Translations under genes and position numbers: made by a program
Part shown: piece by piece, positions 33,535 through 41,422 of the stretch
How the letters are laid out: the number at the start of each line of letters is the position of its first letter
How positions within the stretch are numbered: the stretch's first letter is position 1
Source of the DNA: Winogradskya humida
GTDB lineage: Bacteria > Actinomycetota > Actinomycetes > Mycobacteriales > Micromonosporaceae
Assembly (NCBI RefSeq): GCF_016862215.1
Contig: NZ_BOMN01000143.1
Coordinates: 1 to 64,000 of the forward strand
Direction: 5' to 3'
Length of the DNA stretch: 64,000 bases
The notes under the pieces: generated by a model
Seen by the model: only the letters and a program-made list of their open reading frames with translations
Databases searched by the model: none
Told to the model about the DNA's origin: nothing

Positions 33535-34467
33535 TCAGCTGCGTTCGGCGTGTGCGGCGATCACTTCGCGGGCGAGCTGGCGGTAGTTGCGGGCGCCGGA
33601 CGATGCCGGGTCGAGGCTGGTGATCGGGGCGCCGGCCACGGTGGACTCGGGGAACTTGACGGTCTTGGTGATGACCGTCTGGTAGACCTTGTCGCCGAAC
33701 GCCTCGACCACGCGCTGCAGGACCTGCCGGCAGTGGGTGGTGCGGGAGTCGTACATGGTGGCGAGGATGCCTTCGAGCTCGAGGTCGAAGTTGAGGCGCT
33801 CGCGGACCTTGTCGATGGTGTCGAGCAGCAGGGCGACACCGCGCAGGCTGAAGAACTCGCACTCCAGCGGGATGAGCACGCCGTGGGCGATGGTGAGCGC
33901 GTTGATCGCCAGCAGGCCCAGGGAGGGCTGGCAGTCGATCAGGATGAAGTCGTACTCCTTGCGGACCGTGCGCAGCACCCGGGCCAGCGCCATCTCACGG
34001 GCGACCTCGTTGACGAGCTGGATCTCGGCCGCGGAGAGGTCGATGTTGGCGGGCAGCAGGTGCAGGCCGGCCACATCGGTCTTGATGATGACGTCCTCGG
34101 CGGTGACGTCGTCCTGCATGAGCAGGTTGTAGATGCTCAGGTCGAGGTTGTGCGGGTTGACGCCGAGCCCGACGGAACAGGCGCCCTGCGGGTCGAAGTC
34201 GACGAGCAGCACCTTGCGGCCGTATTCGGCGAGGGCGGCACCGAGGTTGATGGTCGTGGTGGTCTTGCCCACGCCACCCTTCTGGTTGGCCAGCGCGATG
34301 ATCCGCGCAGGGCCATGCCGGTCGGTAGGCATCGGCTCGGGGATCGGACGGCGCATCGTGTACGCAGTGGGATCCGCCGGGCCCAGGTCGGCACCCAGAT
34401 CGAGGGAATTCTGCTGCTCCCTCAGGGCCGAGGTCCAGGCCTCCGCACGCTCACCGTTACCTGCCAT
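33535..34467 (-). CDS. ParA/Soj-family ATPase upstream of the scp region
   Basis: 310 residues from ATG 34467 (AGAGGTC upstream). Deviant Walker A motif QKGGVGKTTTTINLGAAL (about residue 60-75), switch I/A' region DFDPQGACSVGLG, and Walker B FILIDCQPSLGLLAINAL are intact. An N-terminal extension of about 50 residues precedes the ATPase. This is the ParA-like protein that accompanies scpA in actinobacteria rather than the parAB pair near the origin, because no parB follows. The role is likely in chromosome or protein positioning with SMC-ScpAB. Confidence 0.88.
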   Translation of the reverse strand: MAGNGERAEAWTSALREQQNSLDLGADLGPADPTAYTMRRPIPEPMPTDRHGPARIIALANQKGGVGKTTTTINLGAALAEYGRKVLLVDFDPQGACSVGLGVNPHNLDLSIYNLLMQDDVTAEDVIIKTDVAGLHLLPANIDLSAAEIQLVNEVAREMALARVLRTVRKEYDFILIDCQPSLGLLAINALTIAHGVLIPLECEFFSLRGVALLLDTIDKVRERLNFDLELEGILATMYDSRTTHCRQVLQRVVEAFGDKVYQTVITKTVKFPESTVAGAPITSLDPASSGARNYRQLAREVIAAHAERS

Positions 34468-34578
34468 GACCTCTAGCCCCCTCTCGACCCGCAGCCGGAG
34501 CCGATGCCCGACTGTACGCCACCGGGACCGCCCATCCGGGGTCACCCGTTCGGCGTGTCGCCCACTGGTACCTAACGG

Positions 34579-35508
34579 TTAACGAGCGCGGGGATGGGAG
34601 GTGGCGTACACCTCACGGAGCCGGTCCACTGTCACCAGCGTGTAGACCTGCGTCGTGGTCACCGATGCGTGACCCAGCAACTCCTGCACGACGCGGACGT
34701 CGGCGCCGCCGTCGAGCAGGTGTGTCGCGTACGAGTGTCGCAGTGTATGCGGTGAGACGGCGTGCGCACCGTCCACAGGAAGATCCGCAGCGTGCGCGGC
34801 GCGGTGCAGGATCGTCCAGGCACTCTGGCGCGACAGTCCACCCCCGCGGGCATTGAGGAAAACCGCCGGGGTGCCTTTGCCCGCGGCCACGAGCGGGGGA
34901 CGGCCACGCACCAGGTACGCATCGAGCGCGTCACGCGCGTACGTTCCGAGCGGCACCACCCTGGTCCGGCCGCCCTTGCCGTGCAGTGTCACCACGCTGC
35001 GGTCCAGGTCGTCGATCGCCAGCCCGACCGCCTCGGAGATCCGCGCGCCGGTGCCGTAGAGGAATTCCAGCAGCGCCCGGTCACGCAGGGCCAGGGGTTC
35101 GTCGCCGGTGACCGTGCCGAGCAGCCGCGTCACCTGGTCGACGTCGAGGGCCTTGGGCAGGCGTTTCGGCGGGGTGGGCGGTTTGACGTCGCGGCTCACG
35201 TCGTGCGCGGCGATGCCTTCGCGGGCGGCGAAACGGTGCAATCCGCGTACCGCTGAAATCGCCCTTGCGGCCGACGAGGCCGACAGCGCGGGATGATCGG
35301 GTGACCCCTCCCGCAGCTGGAGCAGGTGTTCGGTCAGGTCGGCGGGGGTGACCGCGGCCAGGTCGGTGACTCCGGCCGCGGTCAGGGATTCCAGATAACG
35401 ATCCAGATCCCGCCGGTACGACGTGAGCGTGTTGCGGGACAGGCCCCGCTCGACGGTCAGGTGGTCGAGATAGGTCTGCACCGTCCGCTGCAGGACGGGA
35501 ACGCTCAG
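34579..35508 (-). CDS. xerD: Tyrosine recombinase XerD
   Basis: 309 residues. Core-binding domain (RTVQTYLDHLTVERGLSRNT) and catalytic domain with all active residues: Arg in TGARISEAVGL, Lys in HGKGGRTRVVP, HTLRHSYATHLL, the second His in LLGHASVTTT, and Tyr in TQVYT. It resolves chromosome dimers with XerC. There is no ATG, GTG or TTG that fits the family N-terminus; the likely start is CTG at 35508 in a CTGA overlap with the ald stop, with GAGGTG just upstream. An in-frame GTG about 27 bases later (VQTYLDHL) would truncate the first helix. Confidence 0.92.
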   Translation of the reverse strand: MSVPVLQRTVQTYLDHLTVERGLSRNTLTSYRRDLDRYLESLTAAGVTDLAAVTPADLTEHLLQLREGSPDHPALSASSAARAISAVRGLHRFAAREGIAAHDVSRDVKPPTPPKRLPKALDVDQVTRLLGTVTGDEPLALRDRALLEFLYGTGARISEAVGLAIDDLDRSVVTLHGKGGRTRVVPLGTYARDALDAYLVRGRPPLVAAGKGTPAVFLNARGGGLSRQSAWTILHRAAHAADLPVDGAHAVSPHTLRHSYATHLLDGGADVRVVQELLGHASVTTTQVYTLVTVDRLREVYATSHPRAR

Positions 35509-36629
35509 CTCAGCACCTCGGCGAGCGGGACGGCCGTCATGCCGTGCGCCTCGGCGACCGGGCCGTAGACGACGTGGCCGTCGTGGGTGTTGAGGCCCAG
35601 GGCCAGCGCCGGGTCTGCCTTGACGGCGTCGCGCCAGCCCAGGTTGGCGAGCTCCAGGGCGTACGGCAAAGTGACGTTGGTCAGTGCATAGGTGCTGGTG
35701 TGCGGCACCGCGCCGGGCATGTTGGCCACGCAGTAGAACATCGACTGGTGCACCGGGTAGACCGGGTCTGCGTGCGTGGTCGGCTTCGAGTCCTCGAAGC
35801 AGCCGCCCTGGTCGATCGCGATGTCGACGAGCACGCTGCCCGGCTTCATCCGCGACACCAGGTCGTTGGAGATCAGGTTGGGTGCCTTCGCACCCGGGAC
35901 CAGAACCGCGCCGATGACCAGGTCGGCGTCGATGACGGCCTTCTCGATCTCGTACGCGTTGGACGCGATCGTCTGCAGATGCCCCCGGTAATCGGCGTCG
36001 GCCGCCCGCAACCGGGCGATGTTCTTGTCGAGCACGAGCACCTCGGCCTGCATGCCCAGCGCGATCGCCGCGGCGTTCATCCCGGACACCCCGGCACCGA
36101 TGACGACGACCTTCGCCGCGTAGACCCCGGGCACCCCGCCCATCAGCACGCCACGACCACCGCCGGAGCGCATCAGATGGTACGAGCCGACCTGCGGCGC
36201 GAGCCGGCCCGCGACCTCGGACATCGGGGCGAGCAGCGGCAACGACCGGTCGGGCAGCTCCACGGTCTCGTAGGCGATCCCGGTCACCTTGCGGTCGAGC
36301 AGCGCGTCGGTGCACTCCTTCGACGCGGCCAGGTGCAGGTAGGTGAACAGGACCTGCCCCTCGCGCATCCGCGGATACTCCTCCGCGACGGGCTCCTTGA
36401 CCTTGAGGATCAGGTCACCGGTCTGCCACACCTCGTCGGCGCCCGGCAGGATCTTCGCCCCGGCCGCCAGGTAGTCAGCGTCGGTGATCGAGGAGCCTTC
36501 CCCGGCCCCGGCCTGCACGAAGACCTCATGGCCCGCACGGCTCAGCTCGTAGACCCCGGCCGGCGTGATCGCCACCCGGAACTCGTTGTTCTTGACTTCG
36601 CTCGGAATGCCGACCTTCACAGCCGACAC
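35505..36629 (-). CDS. ald: Alanine dehydrogenase
   Basis: 374 residues from GTG 36629 with GGAAAGGA upstream. Catalyses reversible NAD-dependent deamination of L-alanine to pyruvate. Typical N-terminus VGIPSEVKNNEFRVAITPAG, the pyruvate-site Lys in LILKVKEP, catalytic His in FTYLHLAASKE, the NAD fold GAGVSGMNAAAIALG, and the DIAIDQGGCFEDSKPTTH signature. Its stop overlaps the xerD start, a less usual partner. It diverges from the CBM2 gene. Confidence 0.97.
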   Translation of the reverse strand: MSAVKVGIPSEVKNNEFRVAITPAGVYELSRAGHEVFVQAGAGEGSSITDADYLAAGAKILPGADEVWQTGDLILKVKEPVAEEYPRMREGQVLFTYLHLAASKECTDALLDRKVTGIAYETVELPDRSLPLLAPMSEVAGRLAPQVGSYHLMRSGGGRGVLMGGVPGVYAAKVVVIGAGVSGMNAAAIALGMQAEVLVLDKNIARLRAADADYRGHLQTIASNAYEIEKAVIDADLVIGAVLVPGAKAPNLISNDLVSRMKPGSVLVDIAIDQGGCFEDSKPTTHADPVYPVHQSMFYCVANMPGAVPHTSTYALTNVTLPYALELANLGWRDAVKADPALALGLNTHDGHVVYGPVAEAHGMTAVPLAEVLS

Positions 36630-36794
36630 CGTCCTTTCCGGGGTGGAGACATCGATGGCTCATACCCGAGACGGGCTGCTTCGCAGACTACCGTCCCACT
36701 CAGTGGAAGATACTGCCGATCGGTTACCCGCCGATCAAGATCCTGTGTCGGGCGCTTCTTCCGATCACACCTCTTGATATGTACGTTCATCTAT

Positions 36795-37940
36795 ATGTGG
36801 AAGCGCTCCCAAATCCTGGGTGTCACCCTCGCTGCCGCGGCGACCGTCCTCGCCGCCGGCTATGCGACCGCACCCGCCTTCGCCGTCACCGCCTGCGATG
36901 TCGCCTGGACCGCGAACTCGTGGGCCACCGGCTTCACCGCCGACATCACACTTACCAACAACGCCGCCCCGCTCACCGCCTGGTCGCTGACCTGGACGTT
37001 CCCCGGCAGCCAGCAGATCACCTCCGGCTGGAACGCGGGCGTCACCCAGTCCGGCCGCACAGTCACGGCCACCAACGTCGCCTGGAACGGCTCACTGGGC
37101 ACGGGCGCCTCAGCCTCCTTCGGCGTCCAGGGCACCGCCACCGGCGCGTTCGCCACGCCCACGGACTTCGCGGTCAACGGCGTCTCCTGCTCCGGCGCCG
37201 CGCCGTCGCCCTCCCCCTCCTCCCCTTCCTCGCCCTCTACTCCTCCCACCTCGACGCCGCCCTCTTCCGGCTCGGGTGACAGCTTTGAAAACCAGGCCGC
37301 GGGTACGCCCGCAGGCGACTGGTCGATCTCCACCCCCGACTGCTCCGGGGCAGGCACCGCGACCATCGACAAGACGGTCGCGCACACCGGCACCACGTCA
37401 CTGCGCATCAACGGCGCCGCCGGCTACTGCAACCACGTCTTCGCCGCCAACACCAGCATCCTCAACCCGGCCGCCACCGCCTGGTACGTCCGCTACTGGG
37501 TCCGCCACACCACCGCCCTCCCGGTAGCGCACACCACCGCCGTAGCCCTGCGCGACGCCGCCGACGCCAACAAGGACCTCCGCTTCGGAGGCCAGAACGC
37601 CGCCCTGCAATGGAACCGCGCCTCCGACGACGCGACCCTGCCCGAACAGAGCCCCACCGGCGTCGCCCTGTCCCGCCCGCTGCCCGTGAACACCTGGACC
37701 TGCGTCGAGTTCTCCGTGAACGGCGCGGACGGCACGATGGACACCTGGCTCGACGGCGTCTCAGTGCCGGGGCTGCACCAGGACGGCGTACCCACCCACG
37801 ACATCGACAGCCAGTGGCTCAACCGCACCTACCGCCCCCGCCTCACCGACCTGCGCCTCGGCTGGGAAAGCTACGGCGAAGGCGCCGACACCCTCTGGTA
37901 CGACGACGTCGCGGTAGCAGCCACCCGGATCGGCTGCTGA
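36795..37940 (+). CDS. Secreted CBM2 protein with a C-terminal jelly-roll-like domain
   Basis: 381 residues from ATG 36795. Signal peptide: MWKRSQILGVTLAAAATVLA ending at AFA. Then a family-2 cellulose-binding module (about 33-135): the WTANSWATGFTADITLTNNA, W-S-L-T-W-T-F and WNGSLGTG segments with the conserved Trp residues. A Pro/Ser/Thr linker (about 136-158) follows, then a roughly 220-residue domain with LamG/lyase-like features (DSFENQAAGTPAGDWSI, RYWVRHT, LDGVSVPGL, YDDVAVAAT). It probably binds or modifies plant polysaccharide, but I cannot assign an enzyme class. No ribosome site precedes the ATG; a CebR-like box covers codons 2-6. Confidence 0.85.
   Translation: MWKRSQILGVTLAAAATVLAAGYATAPAFAVTACDVAWTANSWATGFTADITLTNNAAPLTAWSLTWTFPGSQQITSGWNAGVTQSGRTVTATNVAWNGSLGTGASASFGVQGTATGAFATPTDFAVNGVSCSGAAPSPSPSSPSSPSTPPTSTPPSSGSGDSFENQAAGTPAGDWSISTPDCSGAGTATIDKTVAHTGTTSLRINGAAGYCNHVFAANTSILNPAATAWYVRYWVRHTTALPVAHTTAVALRDAADANKDLRFGGQNAALQWNRASDDATLPEQSPTGVALSRPLPVNTWTCVEFSVNGADGTMDTWLDGVSVPGLHQDGVPTHDIDSQWLNRTYRPRLTDLRLGWESYGEGADTLWYDDVAVAATRIGC
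36798..36811. promoter_or_regulatory. CebR/CelR-like operator within codons 2-6 of the CBM2 gene
   Basis: TGGAAGCGCTCCCA differs at one position from TGGGAGCGCTCCCA, the cellulose-utilisation regulator box known from Streptomyces and Thermobifida. Its place at the very start of a secreted CBM2 gene fits cellobiose-controlled expression. Confidence 0.75.
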
Positions 37941-37960
37941 CGTTCGCTACCTTGTTGCCC

Positions 37961-38386
37961 GTGAACCCCTCTCTCAACGTGCACGTAACCGGCCGCCGCA
38001 TCGTCGCCACCCTGATCGACGGCCTCGTGTTCAGCATCCTCAGCGCCATCATCAGCAAGGTCTTCGGCCTGAACCTGCCCACCTCGGACGTCGACCTCAC
38101 CCAGCTGGACGTCGGCGGCAGCGGCATCCTGCTCGTCCTCGCCCTGGCCTACTACCTGCTGATGGAGGGCCTCCTGGGCCGCACGGTCGGCAAAATGGTC
38201 ACCGGCATCCGCGTCATCAGCGAGGACGGCGGCCGCCCCGGCTTCGTCTCGGTCCTGGTCCGCACCCTGCTCCGCCTGATCGACGGCCTGCTCGGCTACC
38301 TCGTCGGCCTCATCATCGTGGTCAACTCCTCGCGCCGCCGCCGCCTCGGCGACATGGCCGCGAAGACCCTGGTCGTGCGCAACTGA
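37961..38386 (+). CDS. RDD-family membrane protein
   Basis: 141 residues from GTG 37961 (VNPSLNVHVTGRRIVATLID). RDD signature: Arg in GRRIVATLIDGLVF with its Asp, then the TVGKMVTGIRVIS segment, RTLLRLIDGLLGYLVGL, and RRRRLGDMAAKTLVV at the end. Three membrane helices. Family members are implicated in small-molecule or ion exchange; no specific role can be given. It follows the CBM2 gene by 20 bases and ends at a bidirectional terminator. Confidence 0.85.
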   Translation: MNPSLNVHVTGRRIVATLIDGLVFSILSAIISKVFGLNLPTSDVDLTQLDVGGSGILLVLALAYYLLMEGLLGRTVGKMVTGIRVISEDGGRPGFVSVLVRTLLRLIDGLLGYLVGLIIVVNSSRRRRLGDMAAKTLVVRN

Positions 38387-38420
38387 CCCATGGCGCGTGA
38401 TCACTACCGCTGACCACAGC

Positions 38421-38452
38421 AAAGGCGCCCGGCCCCAGGGCCAGGCGCCTTT
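38421..38452. terminator. Bidirectional terminator between RDD and CAP genes
   Basis: AAAGGCGCC and GGCGCCTTT form the outer stem with an inner GGCC/GGCC stem; A/T runs flank both ends, so it can serve both convergent genes. Confidence 0.85.
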
Positions 38453-38463
38453 CAGCTGAGCAC

Positions 38464-39303
38464 TCAGTTGACGAAGTCCTGCGTGACCCACACGCGCCCG
38501 TCAGCACCCCGGGTGACCGCCAGCCCGATCTTCTTGAACCCGGAACTGAGCAGGTTCCTGCGGTGCCCGTCGTTCGGCGCGACCTCGGCCAGCATCAGAT
38601 CGGTCAGCCCGTTAGCCGCGGCGACGATCTCCGCCTGGTTGTTCCCGGCGTTGCCCTGCCCGATGTTCTCCCCGGCCGACGTCCACGACACCCCCGCCGC
38701 AGTGAACCGGTCCCCCAGCCCGGCCTCGCCCGCGCACTGGTGCGAAAGCCCGCAACCCCCGACCATCAACGCATTGTGGGCGGCCGAGGCCTTCGAAAGA
38801 TCCCCATTCAGCGTGTACGCGGAAAGCCCGCTCGACGTCCGCGCACTGTTGATGTGCGCGAGGACCTGGTCGAGCACCGCATCCCCACTAGGCGGCACAG
38901 TCGTCGGCGCCGTGGTCGGCGCAACGGTCACCGGCGGCTTCGTCGTCGGCGCGGTCGTCGGCGCCACGGTCGTCGGCGCGGTCGTGGGCGCCGCCGTCGG
39001 GGGAGCGGCGGTCGTAGGCGCGATCGTCGTCGGCGCGGCACTGGTCGGCGTCGCCGAGGGGCTGCTGGTCGGCGTACTCGTGGCGGTCTTGGTCGGCCGT
39101 GGGTGGTAGCGGCCTCGTGAGGCGTTGACCGTGTTGGTCGCCGCGCCGAGCGACGGGTTCACGTGCCGCACTGCCTGCGGGCGGTGGTGGGTCGTCTGAG
39201 CGGACGCGACGCCGGCGGCTCCGGCCCCGAGCAGCCCGAGGGTGCAGGTGGCGAGCACGATGTAACGGGTCCGCTTGATCGGCATACGGTGACGCGAAGA
39301 CAC
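38464..39303 (-). CDS. Secreted CAP/SCP-domain protein
   Basis: 279 residues from GTG 39303, chosen because GAGGT lies seven bases upstream; ATG 39315 and ATG 39285 lack a site. Signal peptide/anchor (TRYIVLATCTLGLLGAGAAG) is followed by a roughly 100-residue Thr/Pro/Ala linker with TTAPTT repeats, then a CAP domain of about 120 residues: VLDQVLAHINSARTSSGLSA, the two Cys in GGCGLSHQCAG, AGENIGQG, and NDGHRRNLLSSGFKKIGLAV. Such cysteine-rich secretory/allergen-type domains are extracellular and of unclear function in bacteria. A large hairpin lies in its leader region. Confidence 0.88.
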   Translation of the reverse strand: MSSRHRMPIKRTRYIVLATCTLGLLGAGAAGVASAQTTHHRPQAVRHVNPSLGAATNTVNASRGRYHPRPTKTATSTPTSSPSATPTSAAPTTIAPTTAAPPTAAPTTAPTTVAPTTAPTTKPPVTVAPTTAPTTVPPSGDAVLDQVLAHINSARTSSGLSAYTLNGDLSKASAAHNALMVGGCGLSHQCAGEAGLGDRFTAAGVSWTSAGENIGQGNAGNNQAEIVAAANGLTDLMLAEVAPNDGHRRNLLSSGFKKIGLAVTRGADGRVWVTQDFVN

Positions 39304-39341
39304 GAGGTACCTCATCGATCGGGCGGGCGGTGACTCCCGCA

Positions 39342-39393
39342 GGCTGGTGATGCTGGCGCGCTCGACTATGCGCGAGCGCGCCCCACACCAGCC
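39342..39393. other. Extended stem-loop in the leader of the CAP gene
   Basis: Inner stem GGCGCGCTCG/CGAGCGCGCC (10 bp, 8-base loop, 39355-39382) nested in an outer stem GGCTGGT/ACCAGCC. It lies 39-90 bases upstream of the CAP start. It could be a regulatory leader, an attenuator, or a cruciform-type site. It does not match the c-di-AMP riboswitch consensus I remember for actinobacterial wall genes. The rest of 39394-39607 is comparatively A/T-rich and holds the two divergent promoters. Confidence 0.45.
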
Positions 39394-39559
39394 CGAGCTT
39401 TGAAGAAGATTTAAAGATAGAGTGCCCTAACGCACCCAAGGGCGGCCGAGCTGCGACGACGCGCCCACACCGACGACCGCCAGCGCCGCCCAGGGAATTA
39501 CAGTTGCCGCATTCCCGGAATTCGCCCCATTTCGGCGGCGACGACGGTTTCACCGAATT

Positions 39560-39577
39560 GACTTACGTGAATAAGTC
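39560..39577. promoter_or_regulatory. Inverted repeat GACTTA-CGTGAA-TAAGTC upstream of the HExxH gene
   Basis: Perfect six-base arms with a six-base spacer, about 90 bases before the HExxH start codon and overlapping a TTGACT that could be a -35 element. Candidate operator; no regulator gene is adjacent. Confidence 0.45.
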
Positions 39578-39667
39578 TGGGCATTCGCCCACCATGCGTA
39601 TCATGGGATGGCCCGGCGCATTGAGAGTCGTCGACGTCAGGGCATGACGCTGTCGCTGGGGGGACCG

Positions 39668-41422
39668 ATGCCGTTGTCGAACCATCGCATCCAAAAGTCC
39701 CACCTGGACCTGCTCTATCGCGGTCAAGGCAGCGCCGAACTCACCCATCAGCTCCGCATTACCGAATTCAGCCGCCGGTTGCTGATCTTCAAATCCGTCA
39801 CCGACCTCCTGACCGGCCGCCCGGAGTTACTCGACGGCTTGCCACCCGCGGCGCACGCTCTCGACCTGCTGCAGAAGGTCGACGACGCCGATCGGGAAAT
39901 CATCCGGGAAGTGCTGCTCCACCCCCAGGTCGGAGCGTGGGCCGCGTACCTGATGCGCCGTTGCCTGGGGTTCGTCGAGTCCGACGCACCACTGTGGGTG
40001 GACGCGGGAATGCTGCACGCGGTGGCATTCGTCGCCGCCGTACGCCACGGCCTGGACTGGACCACGCTCATCCCCGCCCGTGACGGCCAGGCGATGCTCC
40101 CGGGCCTAGGGGCCGCGGTCTTCCCCAGCGACACCCGGTGGACCCTCGTGGAGGCGGAGACACACGCCGGCGAGGTGACACTGAGCGGGGAGGGCACGGT
40201 CGTACGTCGCTCAGCCGGCGACACCGGATGGCGGGAGCTGCGCCGACTGAGTCTCGGCGCCGTTCCCGCGCTGAACGTGACGCTGGACGACCTGGACCCG
40301 TACCGCGACCTGGGTGATCCCGCCGAGCCGCGCCGCCTGCCCCAGCCCGAGGCCGACCGGTGGACGACCCTGGCGACCGACGCGTGGGAGATCCTCTGCA
40401 CCACCCACCCCGGCAGCGCGCAGGCCATGGCGCCGGGCATCCTCTCGATCGTCCCGCTCGCCGACGACGGCCACAACGAAACCCGCAGCGCCTCCACCGG
40501 CGAAGCATTCGGCAGCGTGCTGGTCTCCGAGCCCTACAACGCCCGCTCCCTCGCCGTCGCCCTGGTCCACGAGCACGCCCACATCCAGCTGGGCGCGCTC
40601 CTCCACCTGCTCCCCGTGACGACCGGCGGCGACGACGAGGTCTTCTACGCCCCCTGGCGCGATGACCCACGCGCATTCCCGGGCCTGGTCCAGGGAATCT
40701 ACGCATTCGTCAACATCGCCGCTTTCTGGCGCGACGAGGCCCGCGTACACCACGACGTCATGGCCGAGTTCGAATACCTGCACGGCCGCCGCCAAGCCCA
40801 GCTGGCCATCGGCGTCGCGACCGCGTCCGGCCGGCTCACCGAGGTCGGCACGCACCTCATCGCCGGCCTCGCCGAGCGGGTCGCCAGCTGGTCGGCCGAC
40901 ATCACGACCGGAGCCCCGTTCCACGCCGCCGGCATCATCACCGACCGCCACCGGGCGGGCTGGCGAATCCGCCACCTCACCCCCGCCCCGGAATCGGTCA
41001 AGCCCCTCGCCACCGCCTGGTCACGCGGCGAGCCCGCACCGCTGCTGGACCCCGACTACCGCGTCGTCGCCGGCGAAAAACGCTGGTCGCAGGGCCAGCT
41101 CGCCCTGGCCCGGCGCTGGATCACCCGGGGCGACGCGACACCGACACCCCGGCTACGCACACTCGGCGTGGACGACGCCGACGCCGCCCTGCTGACCGGC
41201 GAGAACCACACCGCCACAGCCCGCTACGCCCGCCGCATCGTCGACAACCCCGACGACCTCGACGCCTGGAGCGGCCTCAGCATCGCCCTCGACGGCCCGG
41301 CAGGCCGAACCCTGGCCGAACACCCCTCACTGATCCGCGCCATCCACGCCGAAACCGACGCCTTCATCAAGGATCCCGTCGCGCTGGCAGCCTGGCTGAG
41401 CCAAACCTGGCACCACCGCTAA
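39668..41422 (+). CDS. HExxH-motif peptide-modification protein (aKG-HExxH beta-hydroxylase type)
   Basis: 584 residues from ATG 39668, with GGGGGGA five bases upstream; an ATG 60 bases earlier has no site. The N-terminal 260 residues are mixed alpha/beta. The diagnostic part is ALVHEHAHIQLGALLHLLP (HEHAH at about 301-305) followed by YAPWRDDPRAFPGLVQGIYAF, the pattern of the mod_HExxH family. That domain also occurs as the C-terminal part of FxsB radical SAM proteins, and related enzymes are described as 2-oxoglutarate-dependent peptide hydroxylases. The rest is helical. The gene contains a rare TTA codon (39827). Its stop overlaps the convergent nucleosidase gene by four bases. A precursor-like peptide gene lies 1.3 kb away, so it may modify that peptide. 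Confidence 0.82.
   Translation: MPLSNHRIQKSHLDLLYRGQGSAELTHQLRITEFSRRLLIFKSVTDLLTGRPELLDGLPPAAHALDLLQKVDDADREIIREVLLHPQVGAWAAYLMRRCLGFVESDAPLWVDAGMLHAVAFVAAVRHGLDWTTLIPARDGQAMLPGLGAAVFPSDTRWTLVEAETHAGEVTLSGEGTVVRRSAGDTGWRELRRLSLGAVPALNVTLDDLDPYRDLGDPAEPRRLPQPEADRWTTLATDAWEILCTTHPGSAQAMAPGILSIVPLADDGHNETRSASTGEAFGSVLVSEPYNARSLAVALVHEHAHIQLGALLHLLPVTTGGDDEVFYAPWRDDPRAFPGLVQGIYAFVNIAAFWRDEARVHHDVMAEFEYLHGRRQAQLAIGVATASGRLTEVGTHLIAGLAERVASWSADITTGAPFHAAGIITDRHRAGWRIRHLTPAPESVKPLATAWSRGEPAPLLDPDYRVVAGEKRWSQGQLALARRWITRGDATPTPRLRTLGVDDADAALLTGENHTATARYARRIVDNPDDLDAWSGLSIALDGPAGRTLAEHPSLIRAIHAETDAFIKDPVALAAWLSQTWHHR

Noticed and set aside
39394..39607. A c-di-AMP (ydaO-type) riboswitch upstream of the CAP gene
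   Set aside because: The leader region lacks the conserved GGGGACC and GGGTGAATC-type elements I would expect.
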